Assembly (NCBI GenBank): GCA_020025655.1
Contig: JAHHRR010000031.1
Coordinates: 1 to 20,705 of the forward strand
Source of the DNA: Oscillospiraceae bacterium
GTDB taxonomy: Bacteria > Bacillota > Clostridia > Oscillospirales > Oscillospiraceae
Direction: 5' to 3'
DNA length: 20,705 nt
In this document: piece by piece, positions 14,135 through 20,705 of the stretch
Layout: each line of letters opens with the position of its first letter
Numbering within the stretch: the stretch's first letter is position 1
The notes under the pieces: generated by a model
The model's database searches: none
Told to the model about the DNA's origin: nothing
The model's input: the letters and a program-made list of their open reading frames with translations, nothing else
Made by a program: the position numbers and the translations under genes

Positions 14135-15085
14135 ATGGCTGACAAAACCCAGTGCTCCTTCCGCACATCAATAGGCGGACAGGCGCTTATAGAGGGCATA
14201 CTCATGCGCGGCCCTAAAAAGCAGGCCATAGTATGCCGTACAAAAGACGGACTTGTAGAAAAGGTGGAGGACATCCACCCTATAAAAGAAAAATATCCTG
14301 TTTTCGGTCTCCCGCTCATAAGAGGCAGTGCGGTTTTCCTTTCATCTATGATGAACGGCATGAAAGCACTTACCTATTCCGCAAATCTTATCCCAGAGGA
14401 CGAGCAGGGCGAGCCTGATAAAATCGACCAGTGGATTGAAAAGCATTTTTCCGCAGAGAAAGCTCAGCAGATGATTATAAGCGTTGCTGTTGTATTGGGA
14501 ATTCTGCTTTCTGTATTTCTGTTCATTTTCCTGCCCGCTTTCGTTGTAGGACTTATTAAACCCCTTACATCAAGCTATCTGCTGAGAAATGTTTCCGAAG
14601 GCGTGGTCAGAGTTGCGGTTCTTCTGGGCTATATGTGGTTCTGCACAAGAGTGCCCGATGTTAAGAGACTCTTTTCATACCACGGCGCAGAGCATAAAAC
14701 AATTTTCTGCTATGAGCACGGTAAAGAGCTTACAGTAGATAATGTAAGACCCGAAGGCCGTTTTCATCCCCGCTGCGGCACAAGCTTCCTGCTTGTTGTG
14801 GTGCTTGTAAGTATTATAGTCAATGCTTTTGTCCATGTGGATAATACATTTCTTCGTATGCTCTGCCATCTGGCACTTCTGCCTGTGGTTGTAGGCATCA
14901 GCTATGAAATTAACCGCTGGTGCGGTATGCACGATAACTGGCTGTCTTCTTTCCTCTCTGCTCCCGGTAAATGGCTCCAGCGCCTTACTACCAGTGAGCC
15001 TGACGATTCCATGATAGAATGTGCCATTCGGGCTATGGAACTGGTAATTCCCGAGGAAAAGGGACTGGATACATGGGGAAACTGA
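14135..15085 (+). CDS. DUF1385 (YqhQ-like) multi-pass membrane protein
   Basis: The 316-residue protein matches the DUF1385 family by the N-terminal IGGQALIEGILMRGPKK, the central YHGAEHKTIFCYEHG and the following RFHPRCGTSFL. At least three hydrophobic helices are visible: about 110-140 (a long one with VVLGILLSVFLFIFLPAF), one in LLVVVLVSIIVNAF and one in LCHLALLPVVVGI. The conserved His and Cys residues of the AEHK and PRCG motifs could bind a metal, but no activity is established to my knowledge. The ATG follows AGGAG at 6 nt. It lies 18 nt after the kinase and 21 nt before prmC. DUF1385 genes are often next to prmC in Firmicutes, and that pairing is repeated here. Confidence 0.88.
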   Translation: MADKTQCSFRTSIGGQALIEGILMRGPKKQAIVCRTKDGLVEKVEDIHPIKEKYPVFGLPLIRGSAVFLSSMMNGMKALTYSANLIPEDEQGEPDKIDQWIEKHFSAEKAQQMIISVAVVLGILLSVFLFIFLPAFVVGLIKPLTSSYLLRNVSEGVVRVAVLLGYMWFCTRVPDVKRLFSYHGAEHKTIFCYEHGKELTVDNVRPEGRFHPRCGTSFLLVVVLVSIIVNAFVHVDNTFLRMLCHLALLPVVVGISYEINRWCGMHDNWLSSFLSAPGKWLQRLTTSEPDDSMIECAIRAMELVIPEEKGLDTWGN

Positions 15086-15106
15086 TTTTTTGCCGCATAA
15101 GGCAGA

Positions 15107-15973
15107 ATGGAGAAACACGTGAGAACTTATAATGAGATTTATTTAGAGGCCAGAAATGTTCTGCGTCAGTATGGAATAGAAGGCTATACACTGGAAGCAA
15201 AGCTTCTGGTGGCAAGATCAGCCAATAAAACCGTAAGCGAGCTTTTAAGAGACATGAACCTCTACACTACCCCTGCGGTAGAGGAAAAGGTTATGGAATA
15301 TACTGCAAGACGACTCCGTGGAGAGCCTGTTGCATATATTACCGGCGCATGGGAGTTTTACGGTCTTCCGATGTATGTCACTCCCGATGTACTTATCCCC
15401 CGCATGGATACCGAGCTTATTGTCGATACCGCTAAAGAGCTTCTGATCGGTCACAAAATGGATGCAAGAATTCTGGATCTCTGCTGCGGCAGCGGATGCA
15501 TAAGCTGTGCAGTCGGTCACGAGCTGCCTGCAACAAAGCTAGTTGCAGTAGATATAAGCGCCAGTGCCCTTGATATCTGCCGCAAAAATGTAGCGCTTAA
15601 CCGGCTTAACACCAGAGTAATCTGTATGCAGGCCGATGCTCTTTCCTCTCCCCCGCTGGGAATAGGTCAGTTCGATGTACTGATTTCAAATCCTCCCTAC
15701 ATTATGAGCGAGGAAATCAACAGGCTCGACAGTTCCGTTAAGGATTACGAGCCTATCTGGGCTTTAGACGGCGGCGAGGATGGACTGCGATTCTATAAAT
15801 CCATTATTAAATACTGGAAGTCTGTTATCCGGCCCGGAGGAATTCTTCTTTTTGAAGTCGGTGAGGGTCAGGCTCAGGATGTTATGGATATGATTTTGTC
15901 TGCCGGATTTTCTTCTGCTGACAGCAGAAAGGATACTGCCGGTATCGACAGAGTCATTATCGGAAGAATGTAA
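15107..15973 (+). CDS. prmC: Peptide chain release factor N5-glutamine methyltransferase
   Basis: The enzyme methylates the glutamine of the GGQ motif in release factors RF1 and RF2, which speeds peptide release. The 288 residues show the N-terminal helical substrate-binding domain, IPRMDTE (usually IPRPETE), the SAM-binding motif LDLCCGSG (123-130) and the catalytic NPPY (195-198). Length is typical. The start is not certain. The ATG at 15107 has AAGG four bases upstream, whereas a GTG at 15119 has GGAG at a better 6-nt spacing and would give MRTYNEIYLEA. The 3' end probably contains the recA promoter and a 17-bp palindrome. No prfA gene is adjacent here. Confidence 0.95.
   Translation: MEKHVRTYNEIYLEARNVLRQYGIEGYTLEAKLLVARSANKTVSELLRDMNLYTTPAVEEKVMEYTARRLRGEPVAYITGAWEFYGLPMYVTPDVLIPRMDTELIVDTAKELLIGHKMDARILDLCCGSGCISCAVGHELPATKLVAVDISASALDICRKNVALNRLNTRVICMQADALSSPPLGIGQFDVLISNPPYIMSEEINRLDSSVKDYEPIWALDGGEDGLRFYKSIIKYWKSVIRPGGILLFEVGEGQAQDVMDMILSAGFSSADSRKDTAGIDRVIIGRM
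15913..15929. promoter_or_regulatory. 17-bp palindrome upstream of the candidate recA promoter
   Basis: TTCTGCTG, a single A, then CAGCAGAA form a perfect 8-bp dyad inside the end of prmC, 15 nt before the candidate -35 of recA. It may be an operator. It could also be a by-product of the codons there (for Ser-Ser-Ala-Asp-Ser-Arg). Confidence 0.3.
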
Positions 15974-15974
15974 T
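15945..15974 (+). promoter_or_regulatory. Candidate recA promoter within the end of prmC
   Basis: TCGACA (15945-15950, five of six matches), an 18-nt spacer and TGTAAT (15969-15974, five of six) precede the recA ATG at 16001, with an AAGGAGA ribosome binding site between. No Gram-positive LexA box (GAAC, four bases, GTTC) is found between about 15780 and 16000. Confidence 0.45.
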
Positions 15975-16000
15975 CAATTTTACATATAAGGAGAAATATT

Positions 16001-17110
16001 ATGGCTGAAAAGAAAAAAGCCACCAAAGCAGCAGCTGCCGCTCCTGCAGATGGTGATAAGAAAAAAGCCCTTGAAACTGCGATAGCAAAAATAGAAAAAG
16101 ATTATGGCAAAGGTACCATAATGCGTCTTGGTGACGATATTCCCGTTAACGTAGAAGCCCTTTCCACCGGTTCTCTTTCTCTGGATCTGGCATTGGGAAT
16201 CGGCGGTGTCCCCAGAGGACGAATTGTTGAAATCTATGGCCCTGAGGCCTCCGGCAAAACCACCCTCGCTCTTCACGTTGTTGCATCCGCTCAGAAAAGC
16301 GGCGGTGATGCTGCATACATTGACGTTGAGCACGCTTTGGAGCCTGCATACGCAAGGGCTCTCGGTGTAGACATCGACAGTCTGCTTATCTCTCAGCCTG
16401 ATACCGGTGAGCAGGCTCTGGACATTGCAGAGTCTCTGGTTCGCTCCGGTGCAATCGACGTTCTGGTTGTTGACTCAGTTGCCGCCCTTATCCCCAGAGT
16501 CGAGCTTGAAGGCGAAGTCGGTGATACTGTTGTGGGCGCCCTTGCAAGACTTATGTCTCAGGCAATGCGCCGTCTGGCCGGTGCAATTTCCAAGAATAAC
16601 TGCACTGTTATCTTTATAAACCAGCTCCGCCAGAAAATCGGTGTCATGTACGGAAACCCCGAAACCACCCCCGGCGGTCTTGCTCTTAAATACTACTCCT
16701 CTGTACGTATTGATGTCCGCCGCATAGAAACCCTTAAAAACGGCACCGAAATGATCGGTAACCGCACAAGAGCAAAGGTTGTAAAGAACAAGGTTGCTCC
16801 TCCCTTCCGTGAGGCAGAGTTCGATATCATATACGGAGAGGGCATTTCCCGTGTAGGTGAAATTATTGATCTGGGTGTCAAACTTGATCTCGTAGATAAG
16901 GCTGGTGCATGGTATACTATAAACGGTCAGCATATTCAGGGCAAAGACGGCGTTAAAGACTATCTGAACGCTAATCCCGATGTAATGGAATCAGTGGAAA
17001 ATCAGATAAAGGAAAACTTCTTTAAGCTTATGAGCCCTCAGTCCAAAAAAGCCGCTCAGATTTCCGGCAGAGCAGTAGATGTAAGTGCTACTGATTTTGA
17101 CGGTGACTGA
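16001..17110 (+). CDS. recA: RecA recombinase
   Basis: RecA forms filaments on single-stranded DNA, drives strand exchange and triggers LexA self-cleavage. The 369 residues include a lysine- and alanine-rich N-terminal extension, Walker A GPEASGKTT (80-88), the catalytic glutamate in IDVEHAL (E110), Walker B VLVVD (154-158) and FINQLRQKIGVMYGNPETTP with loop L2. Two DNA-binding loop positions differ from the forms I know. GDTVVGALARLMSQAMR has valine (177) where GDSHxG has histidine, and RQKIG with GGLALKYY stands for the common RxKxG and GGxALKF with Asn or Arg. The start has an AAGGAGA site. recX follows at 25 nt, a usual pair. No LexA box was seen upstream. Confidence 0.98.
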   Translation: MAEKKKATKAAAAAPADGDKKKALETAIAKIEKDYGKGTIMRLGDDIPVNVEALSTGSLSLDLALGIGGVPRGRIVEIYGPEASGKTTLALHVVASAQKSGGDAAYIDVEHALEPAYARALGVDIDSLLISQPDTGEQALDIAESLVRSGAIDVLVVDSVAALIPRVELEGEVGDTVVGALARLMSQAMRRLAGAISKNNCTVIFINQLRQKIGVMYGNPETTPGGLALKYYSSVRIDVRRIETLKNGTEMIGNRTRAKVVKNKVAPPFREAEFDIIYGEGISRVGEIIDLGVKLDLVDKAGAWYTINGQHIQGKDGVKDYLNANPDVMESVENQIKENFFKLMSPQSKKAAQISGRAVDVSATDFDGD

Positions 17111-17135
17111 TATTTAAGCAGGGGGAGATTCTAAA

Positions 17136-17747
17136 ATGCTTGTAAGCTCAATACAACAGACATCCCCGGGCAGATTTAAAATAATTCTTGAGGATGGAGA
17201 GGAAATCCGCTCCACCCTCAGTGCCGTTACAGACCTGCGTCTTTTCTCTGGCAAGGAGCTTAATTCTGAGGATCTTGAAGAGCTAAAGCTCCAGTCGCTT
17301 CGGGCTCTCAGCCGTGAAAGAGCGCTGGAAATGGTATCCCGCCGTCAGCTTTCTCATAAGGAGCTTATGGACAAGCTCATAAGAAAAGGTGCCGATGAGG
17401 ATACCGCACGCTACTGTGCCGACTGGCTTCAGGAACGTGGTTTTATAAACGACGAAAACTATGCTTCCGCCATTGTAAGGCACTATGCCGCCAAAGGCTA
17501 TGGCCTTTCCCGGGTAAAAGGCGAACTGCTTCGCCGTGGTATTTCCCGGGAACTTGCAGAATGTGCTCTGGAGGAAATGCCGGAGCAGGATAACAAAATT
17601 GATAAATTTATCTCCGTCCGGCTCAAAAATCCGGATGATAAAGATGAAATAAAAAAAATCAGCGCCGCACTTTACAGAAGGGGTTATTCATGGGCGGAAA
17701 TCCGCTCTGCCTTCAATCGTCTGGACGCTGAGATTGAGGAATACTGA
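17136..17747 (+). CDS. recX: RecX-family regulator of RecA
   Basis: RecX binds in the groove of the RecA filament and limits its activity. The 203-residue protein is mostly helical, built of three-helix repeats: ERALEMVSRRQLSHKELMDK, then TARYCADWLQERGFINDENY with AKGYGLSRVKGELLRRGIS, and a third weaker repeat with AALYRRGYSWAEIRSAFN at the end. The GFIND and RGIS motifs are characteristic. The ATG follows a GGGGGAG site. Its TGA overlaps the rimO ATG by one base (TGATG), so translation of the two is probably coupled. Confidence 0.93.
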   Translation: MLVSSIQQTSPGRFKIILEDGEEIRSTLSAVTDLRLFSGKELNSEDLEELKLQSLRALSRERALEMVSRRQLSHKELMDKLIRKGADEDTARYCADWLQERGFINDENYASAIVRHYAAKGYGLSRVKGELLRRGISRELAECALEEMPEQDNKIDKFISVRLKNPDDKDEIKKISAALYRRGYSWAEIRSAFNRLDAEIEEY

Positions 17748-19069
17748 TGAAAAAAACATTTGCTTTAATTTCTCTCGGCTGTCCCAAGAACCTTGTGAAC
17801 AGCGAACAGATGCTGTATCTGTTAAATGAGGCAGGTTATGTGCTGACTCCCGATCCCGACGGCGCAGACTTTGCCGTAATCAACACCTGCGGATTTATTG
17901 ATTCCGCAAAAACCGAAGCCATTGACAACATCCTGCAGGTTGCCGAGCTTAAAAAGGCCGGCAGACTGGGCAGCATTATTGTTACCGGCTGTCTTTCCGA
18001 GCGTTATCAGGACAGTATTCAGGAGGAAATTCCTGAAATTGATGCTGTACTGGGTGTCGGCAGTTATGATAAGATTGTTGATGCCGCTGATGCTGTTACA
18101 AAAGGTCAGCATTACCGCCGCTTCGACCCTGACAGTGTTTCTGTGGATGAGGTTTCCCGAATTGTTTCCACCGGCCCCAGCTGGGCTTACCTGAGAATTG
18201 CCGAGGGCTGCAATAACTTCTGCTCATTCTGTGCAATTCCCTATATACGTGGCCGCTATCGCTCCCGCAGTATGGAAAATGTCCTTGCAGAGGCAAAAGA
18301 GCTTGCCGAGCATGGCATAAAGGAAATCATTGTTATCGCTCAGGATATAACTCTTTACGGTACCGACCTTTACGGAAAGCACTGTCTTGCAGAGCTGTGC
18401 CATAAGATTTCCGAGATTCCGGGTGTAGAATGGATCAGACTTCACTACCTCTACCCCGATCAGTTTGATGATGAGCTTATTGACGAAATTGCAAGTAATG
18501 ATAAAATAGTAAAATATCTGGATATTCCTATCCAGCATATCAATAACGCCATTCTCAAATCCATGAACCGCAGAGGCGACGGTGACCAGATCAGAGCACT
18601 TTTCAAGACTCTCCGTGAGCGTATCCCCGGTCTTGTAATCCGAACCAGCCTTATTGCCGGTCTCCCCGGCGAGGGCGAAGCCGAGTTTGAGGAGCTTTGT
18701 GAATTTCTCAAGGAAGCAAAGATCGAACGTGCCGGCGTATTCCCCTTCTCTCCCGAAGAGGGTACTCCCGCCGCAAAAATGCCCCACGTTGACTATGAAG
18801 AAGCTCAGCGCAGAGCAAATCTTATTATGGAGCTTCAGGCACCCATTATGGATGATTTTTACAGAAGCTTCATCGGTAAAACCATTGATGTTCTCTGTGA
18901 ATACTTCGATGAGGAAGAACAGGTCTTTGTGGGCAGAAGCTATGCTGACTCACCTGATATTGACGGTCAGGTTTGCTTTGAGGGTTATCACTGCAAAGAA
19001 GGCGATATGGTAAAGGTTCTGATTACCTCTACTGAGGATGGTATTTTATACGGTGAGGAGAATGTATAA
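17747..19069 (+). CDS. rimO: Ribosomal protein S12 methylthiotransferase
   Basis: RimO adds a methylthio group to the conserved aspartate of ribosomal protein S12 through radical SAM chemistry. The 440 residues show the UPF0004 N-domain with SLGCPKNLVNSE (C12), NTCGFI (C48) and VTGCLSERY (C82), which bind the auxiliary [4Fe-4S] cluster. The radical SAM motif CNNFCSFC uses C155, C159 and C162. A C-terminal TRAM domain (about 375-440) is expected to bind S12. CPKNLVNSE and CAIPYIRGRYRSR favour RimO over the tRNA enzyme MiaB. GAGGAA at the end of recX serves as its ribosome binding site. The stop codon abuts the pgsA start with no gap. Confidence 0.96.
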   Translation: MKKTFALISLGCPKNLVNSEQMLYLLNEAGYVLTPDPDGADFAVINTCGFIDSAKTEAIDNILQVAELKKAGRLGSIIVTGCLSERYQDSIQEEIPEIDAVLGVGSYDKIVDAADAVTKGQHYRRFDPDSVSVDEVSRIVSTGPSWAYLRIAEGCNNFCSFCAIPYIRGRYRSRSMENVLAEAKELAEHGIKEIIVIAQDITLYGTDLYGKHCLAELCHKISEIPGVEWIRLHYLYPDQFDDELIDEIASNDKIVKYLDIPIQHINNAILKSMNRRGDGDQIRALFKTLRERIPGLVIRTSLIAGLPGEGEAEFEELCEFLKEAKIERAGVFPFSPEEGTPAAKMPHVDYEEAQRRANLIMELQAPIMDDFYRSFIGKTIDVLCEYFDEEEQVFVGRSYADSPDIDGQVCFEGYHCKEGDMVKVLITSTEDGILYGEENV

Positions 19070-19591
19070 ATGAAAACAACAGCAAATAAAATCACCATTG
19101 CACGTATAGCACTTATTCCTGTTTTTCTCATACTGGCTTATACCGGTCATATGTACTGGGCTCTTGCAGTCTATGCCATAGCCTGCCTTTCCGATATGGC
19201 AGACGGATATATTGCAAGACATTATAACCAGATAACTAACTTCGGAAAGTTTATGGACCCTCTGGCTGATAAGATGCTCGTGCTGTCTGCCATGTGCTTC
19301 TTCGCCGAAAACGGCCAGATGCCCGGCTGGTGTGTAGCTGTTGTTCTTTTCAGAGAATTTGCAGTCTCCGGTCTGAGACTTATCGCTGTCGAGCAGAGCA
19401 GAGTAATCGCTGCAGCATGGTCCGGTAAAATAAAAACCGGCTGCACCATGGTCGGTCTCGGTGCTATGCTTGTTTTCCCCGATGTTCCTATGCTCAACAC
19501 AATCTGCATTACTTTAATTGTCATCACAACTGTATATTCCGGAATTGAATACTTCTATAAAAACCGGGATGTTTTCAGTGATATTGACTGA
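19070..19591 (+). CDS. pgsA: CDP-diacylglycerol-glycerol-3-phosphate 3-phosphatidyltransferase
   Basis: This membrane enzyme makes phosphatidylglycerol phosphate, the first committed step to phosphatidylglycerol and cardiolipin. The 173 residues carry the complete CDP-alcohol phosphotransferase signature D42-x2-D45-G46-x2-A49-R50-x8-G59-x3-D63-x3-D67. They also show hydrophobic helices at about 10-25, 29-41, 85-105 and 120-165. Length is typical. The ATG directly follows the rimO stop, with GAGGAG 9 nt upstream inside rimO. The order recA-recX-rimO-pgsA resembles clusters in other Firmicutes, where pgsA is often next to rimO. Confidence 0.95.
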   Translation: MKTTANKITIARIALIPVFLILAYTGHMYWALAVYAIACLSDMADGYIARHYNQITNFGKFMDPLADKMLVLSAMCFFAENGQMPGWCVAVVLFREFAVSGLRLIAVEQSRVIAAAWSGKIKTGCTMVGLGAMLVFPDVPMLNTICITLIVITTVYSGIEYFYKNRDVFSDID

Positions 19592-19606
19592 TAGAAGGAG
19601 AATAAG

Positions 19607-20705
19607 ATGAAGCTTTATAATTCCGCAACAAGAAAACGCGAGGAATTTGTTCCCAATCACCCCGATATTGTTAAGATGTATACCTGCGGTCCGACTGTGT
19701 ACCATTTCGCTCACATCGGAAACCTCCGTTCCTACATTATGGAAGATATTCTTGAAAAACATCTTCGCTACCTCGGCTACAATGTTAAGCGTGTAATGAA
19801 CATTACTGACGTTGGTCATCTCACTTCCGATGCCGACGAAGGCGAGGACAAGATGTTAAAGGGCGCTAAGCGTGAGCACAAGAGCGTCATGGAAATTGCT
19901 CAGTTCTACACCGACGCTTTCTTTGATGACTGCAAAAAGCTCAACATCAAACGCCCCGATGTAGTAGAACCTGCTACCCACTGCATTGATGAGTATATTA
20001 AGATCATCACCAAGCTCATGGATACCGGTTACGCATATTTTGCCGGCGGCAATGTGTACTTCGATACCTCAAAGCTTGATAAATACTATGTTTTCAACGA
20101 CTTTAACGCAGACGATCTGGATGTAGGTGTCCGTGAGGGCGTTGAGGAAGACCTCAATAAGCGCTCCAGAAACGACTTTGTTCTCTGGTTCACCAAGTCC
20201 AAGTTTGAAGATCAGGCTCTTAAATGGGATTCTCCCTGGGGCGTTGGCTATCCCGGCTGGCACATTGAGTGCTCCGGTATTTCCATGAAGCATCTGGGTG
20301 AAGATCTGGATATCCACTGCGGCGGTATTGATAACGCATTCCCCCACCACACAAACGAAATTGCACAGTCCGAAGCATATCTGGGTCACAAGTGGTGCAA
20401 TTACTGGATGCACGTTCTGCATCTCAATACCTCTTCCGGTAAAATGAGCAAATCCAGCGGAGAATTCCTTACCGTTTCCCTCCTGCAGGAAAAAGGCTAC
20501 GATCCTCTGGCATATCGCTTCTTCTGCCTCCAGAGCCATTACCGCAAGAGCCTTGTATTCACCTGGGAAAACCTCGATAACTCCTTCAAGAGCTACAACA
20601 AGCTGATTGCAAAGATTGCCGCTCTCAACCCCGCTGAGGATACTCTTGATGAGGCCGCCTTTGCTGCTCTTAAGGAAAAATTCCAAGCCGCACTGGATAA
20701 TGACC
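19607..20705 (+). CDS. cysS: Cysteinyl-tRNA synthetase (3' end outside window)
   Basis: The enzyme charges tRNA-Cys. 366 residues are visible of an expected 460 or so; the frame is open to the right edge. The N-terminus MKLYNSATRKREEF leads to MYTCGPTVYHFAHIGN, with zinc ligand C27 and the HIGH motif (HIGN, 36-39). GWHIEC supplies C222. FPHHTNEIAQSEA supplies H247 and E251, completing the zinc site. GKMSKS holds the KMSKS loop (279-283). The usual FPHHENE reads HHTNE here, a change at a non-ligand position. The ATG at 19607 follows GAAGGAG, 15 nt after pgsA. No T-box leader is present, as the gap is too short. It is the last gene in view of the nine-gene plus-strand run. Confidence 0.97.
   Translation, partial: MKLYNSATRKREEFVPNHPDIVKMYTCGPTVYHFAHIGNLRSYIMEDILEKHLRYLGYNVKRVMNITDVGHLTSDADEGEDKMLKGAKREHKSVMEIAQFYTDAFFDDCKKLNIKRPDVVEPATHCIDEYIKIITKLMDTGYAYFAGGNVYFDTSKLDKYYVFNDFNADDLDVGVREGVEEDLNKRSRNDFVLWFTKSKFEDQALKWDSPWGVGYPGWHIECSGISMKHLGEDLDIHCGGIDNAFPHHTNEIAQSEAYLGHKWCNYWMHVLHLNTSSGKMSKSSGEFLTVSLLQEKGYDPLAYRFFCLQSHYRKSLVFTWENLDNSFKSYNKLIAKIAALNPAEDTLDEAAFAALKEKFQAALDND

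Noticed and set aside
19592..19606. T-box riboswitch ahead of cysS
   Set aside because: Only 15 nt separate pgsA and cysS, leaving no room for a T-box leader.
20069..20686. 205-residue minus-strand open frame
   Set aside because: It lies antisense to cysS, whose HIGH, zinc and KMSKS motifs are clear. The antisense product resembles no family.
1..20705. Insertion sequences, prophage genes, CRISPR arrays, tRNA or rRNA genes
   Set aside because: I found no transposase or integrase motifs, no spaced direct repeats of CRISPR length and no tRNA-like sequences. Nearly all bases are covered by recognisable chromosomal genes.

Overview
The window looks like core chromosome of a low-to-mid GC Gram-positive anaerobe, most likely a gut-type Clostridia (Oscillospiraceae/Ruminococcaceae-like). 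This is inferred from family content: a YlmH S4 protein, a YqhQ/DUF1385 protein, RecX, cofactor-independent phosphoglycerate mutase, a PflX-type radical SAM protein, a Cys-rich FMN alpha-hydroxy-acid enzyme, strong AGGAGG-type ribosome binding sites and intrinsic terminators with short T tails. No phage, transposon, CRISPR, rRNA or tRNA was seen.

Layout. (1) 1-4537, minus strand: trmL, pgk, tpiA and gpmI form a glycolytic operon ending in a hairpin terminator, followed by a NifU/IscU-like scaffold gene that runs off the left edge. (2) 4667-6830, plus strand: a PflX-type radical SAM gene and a Cys-rich FMN-dependent alpha-hydroxy-acid enzyme gene. Each has a recognisable sigma-A-type promoter; the first promoter carries a Fur-box-like palindrome over its -10. 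The unit closes with a strong terminator. (3) 6843-6932: four degenerate 14-bp tandem repeats between two convergent terminators. (4) 6938-12193, minus strand: a tight four-gene operon. It encodes a Tet(M)-like/EF-G-like ribosomal GTPase fused to a Rae1/YacP-type NYN endonuclease domain, then YlmH, peptidase T and a CBM9-like protein. (5) 12297-20705, plus strand: a nine-gene run of response regulator, histidine kinase, DUF1385 membrane protein, prmC, recA, recX, rimO, pgsA and cysS (cut by the right edge). Gaps are 0-37 nt or overlaps, and no terminator was seen inside the run. recA may also have its own promoter inside the end of prmC.

How the genes fit together. Regions 1 and 2 serve central carbon metabolism and Fe-S/radical chemistry. 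Region 5 is mostly housekeeping: release-factor methylation, recombination, S12 modification, phospholipid synthesis and tRNA charging.

The strongest candidate for a little-described system is region 4. A translational GTPase of the ribosomal-protection fold carries a C-terminal domain resembling Rae1, which cuts mRNA in the ribosomal A site. It is translationally coupled to YlmH, a factor linked to ribosome-associated quality control, and followed by a tripeptidase. I read this as a possible ribosome-rescue or translation-quality-control module. The domain assignments rest on motifs seen in the sequence; the joint function is inference.
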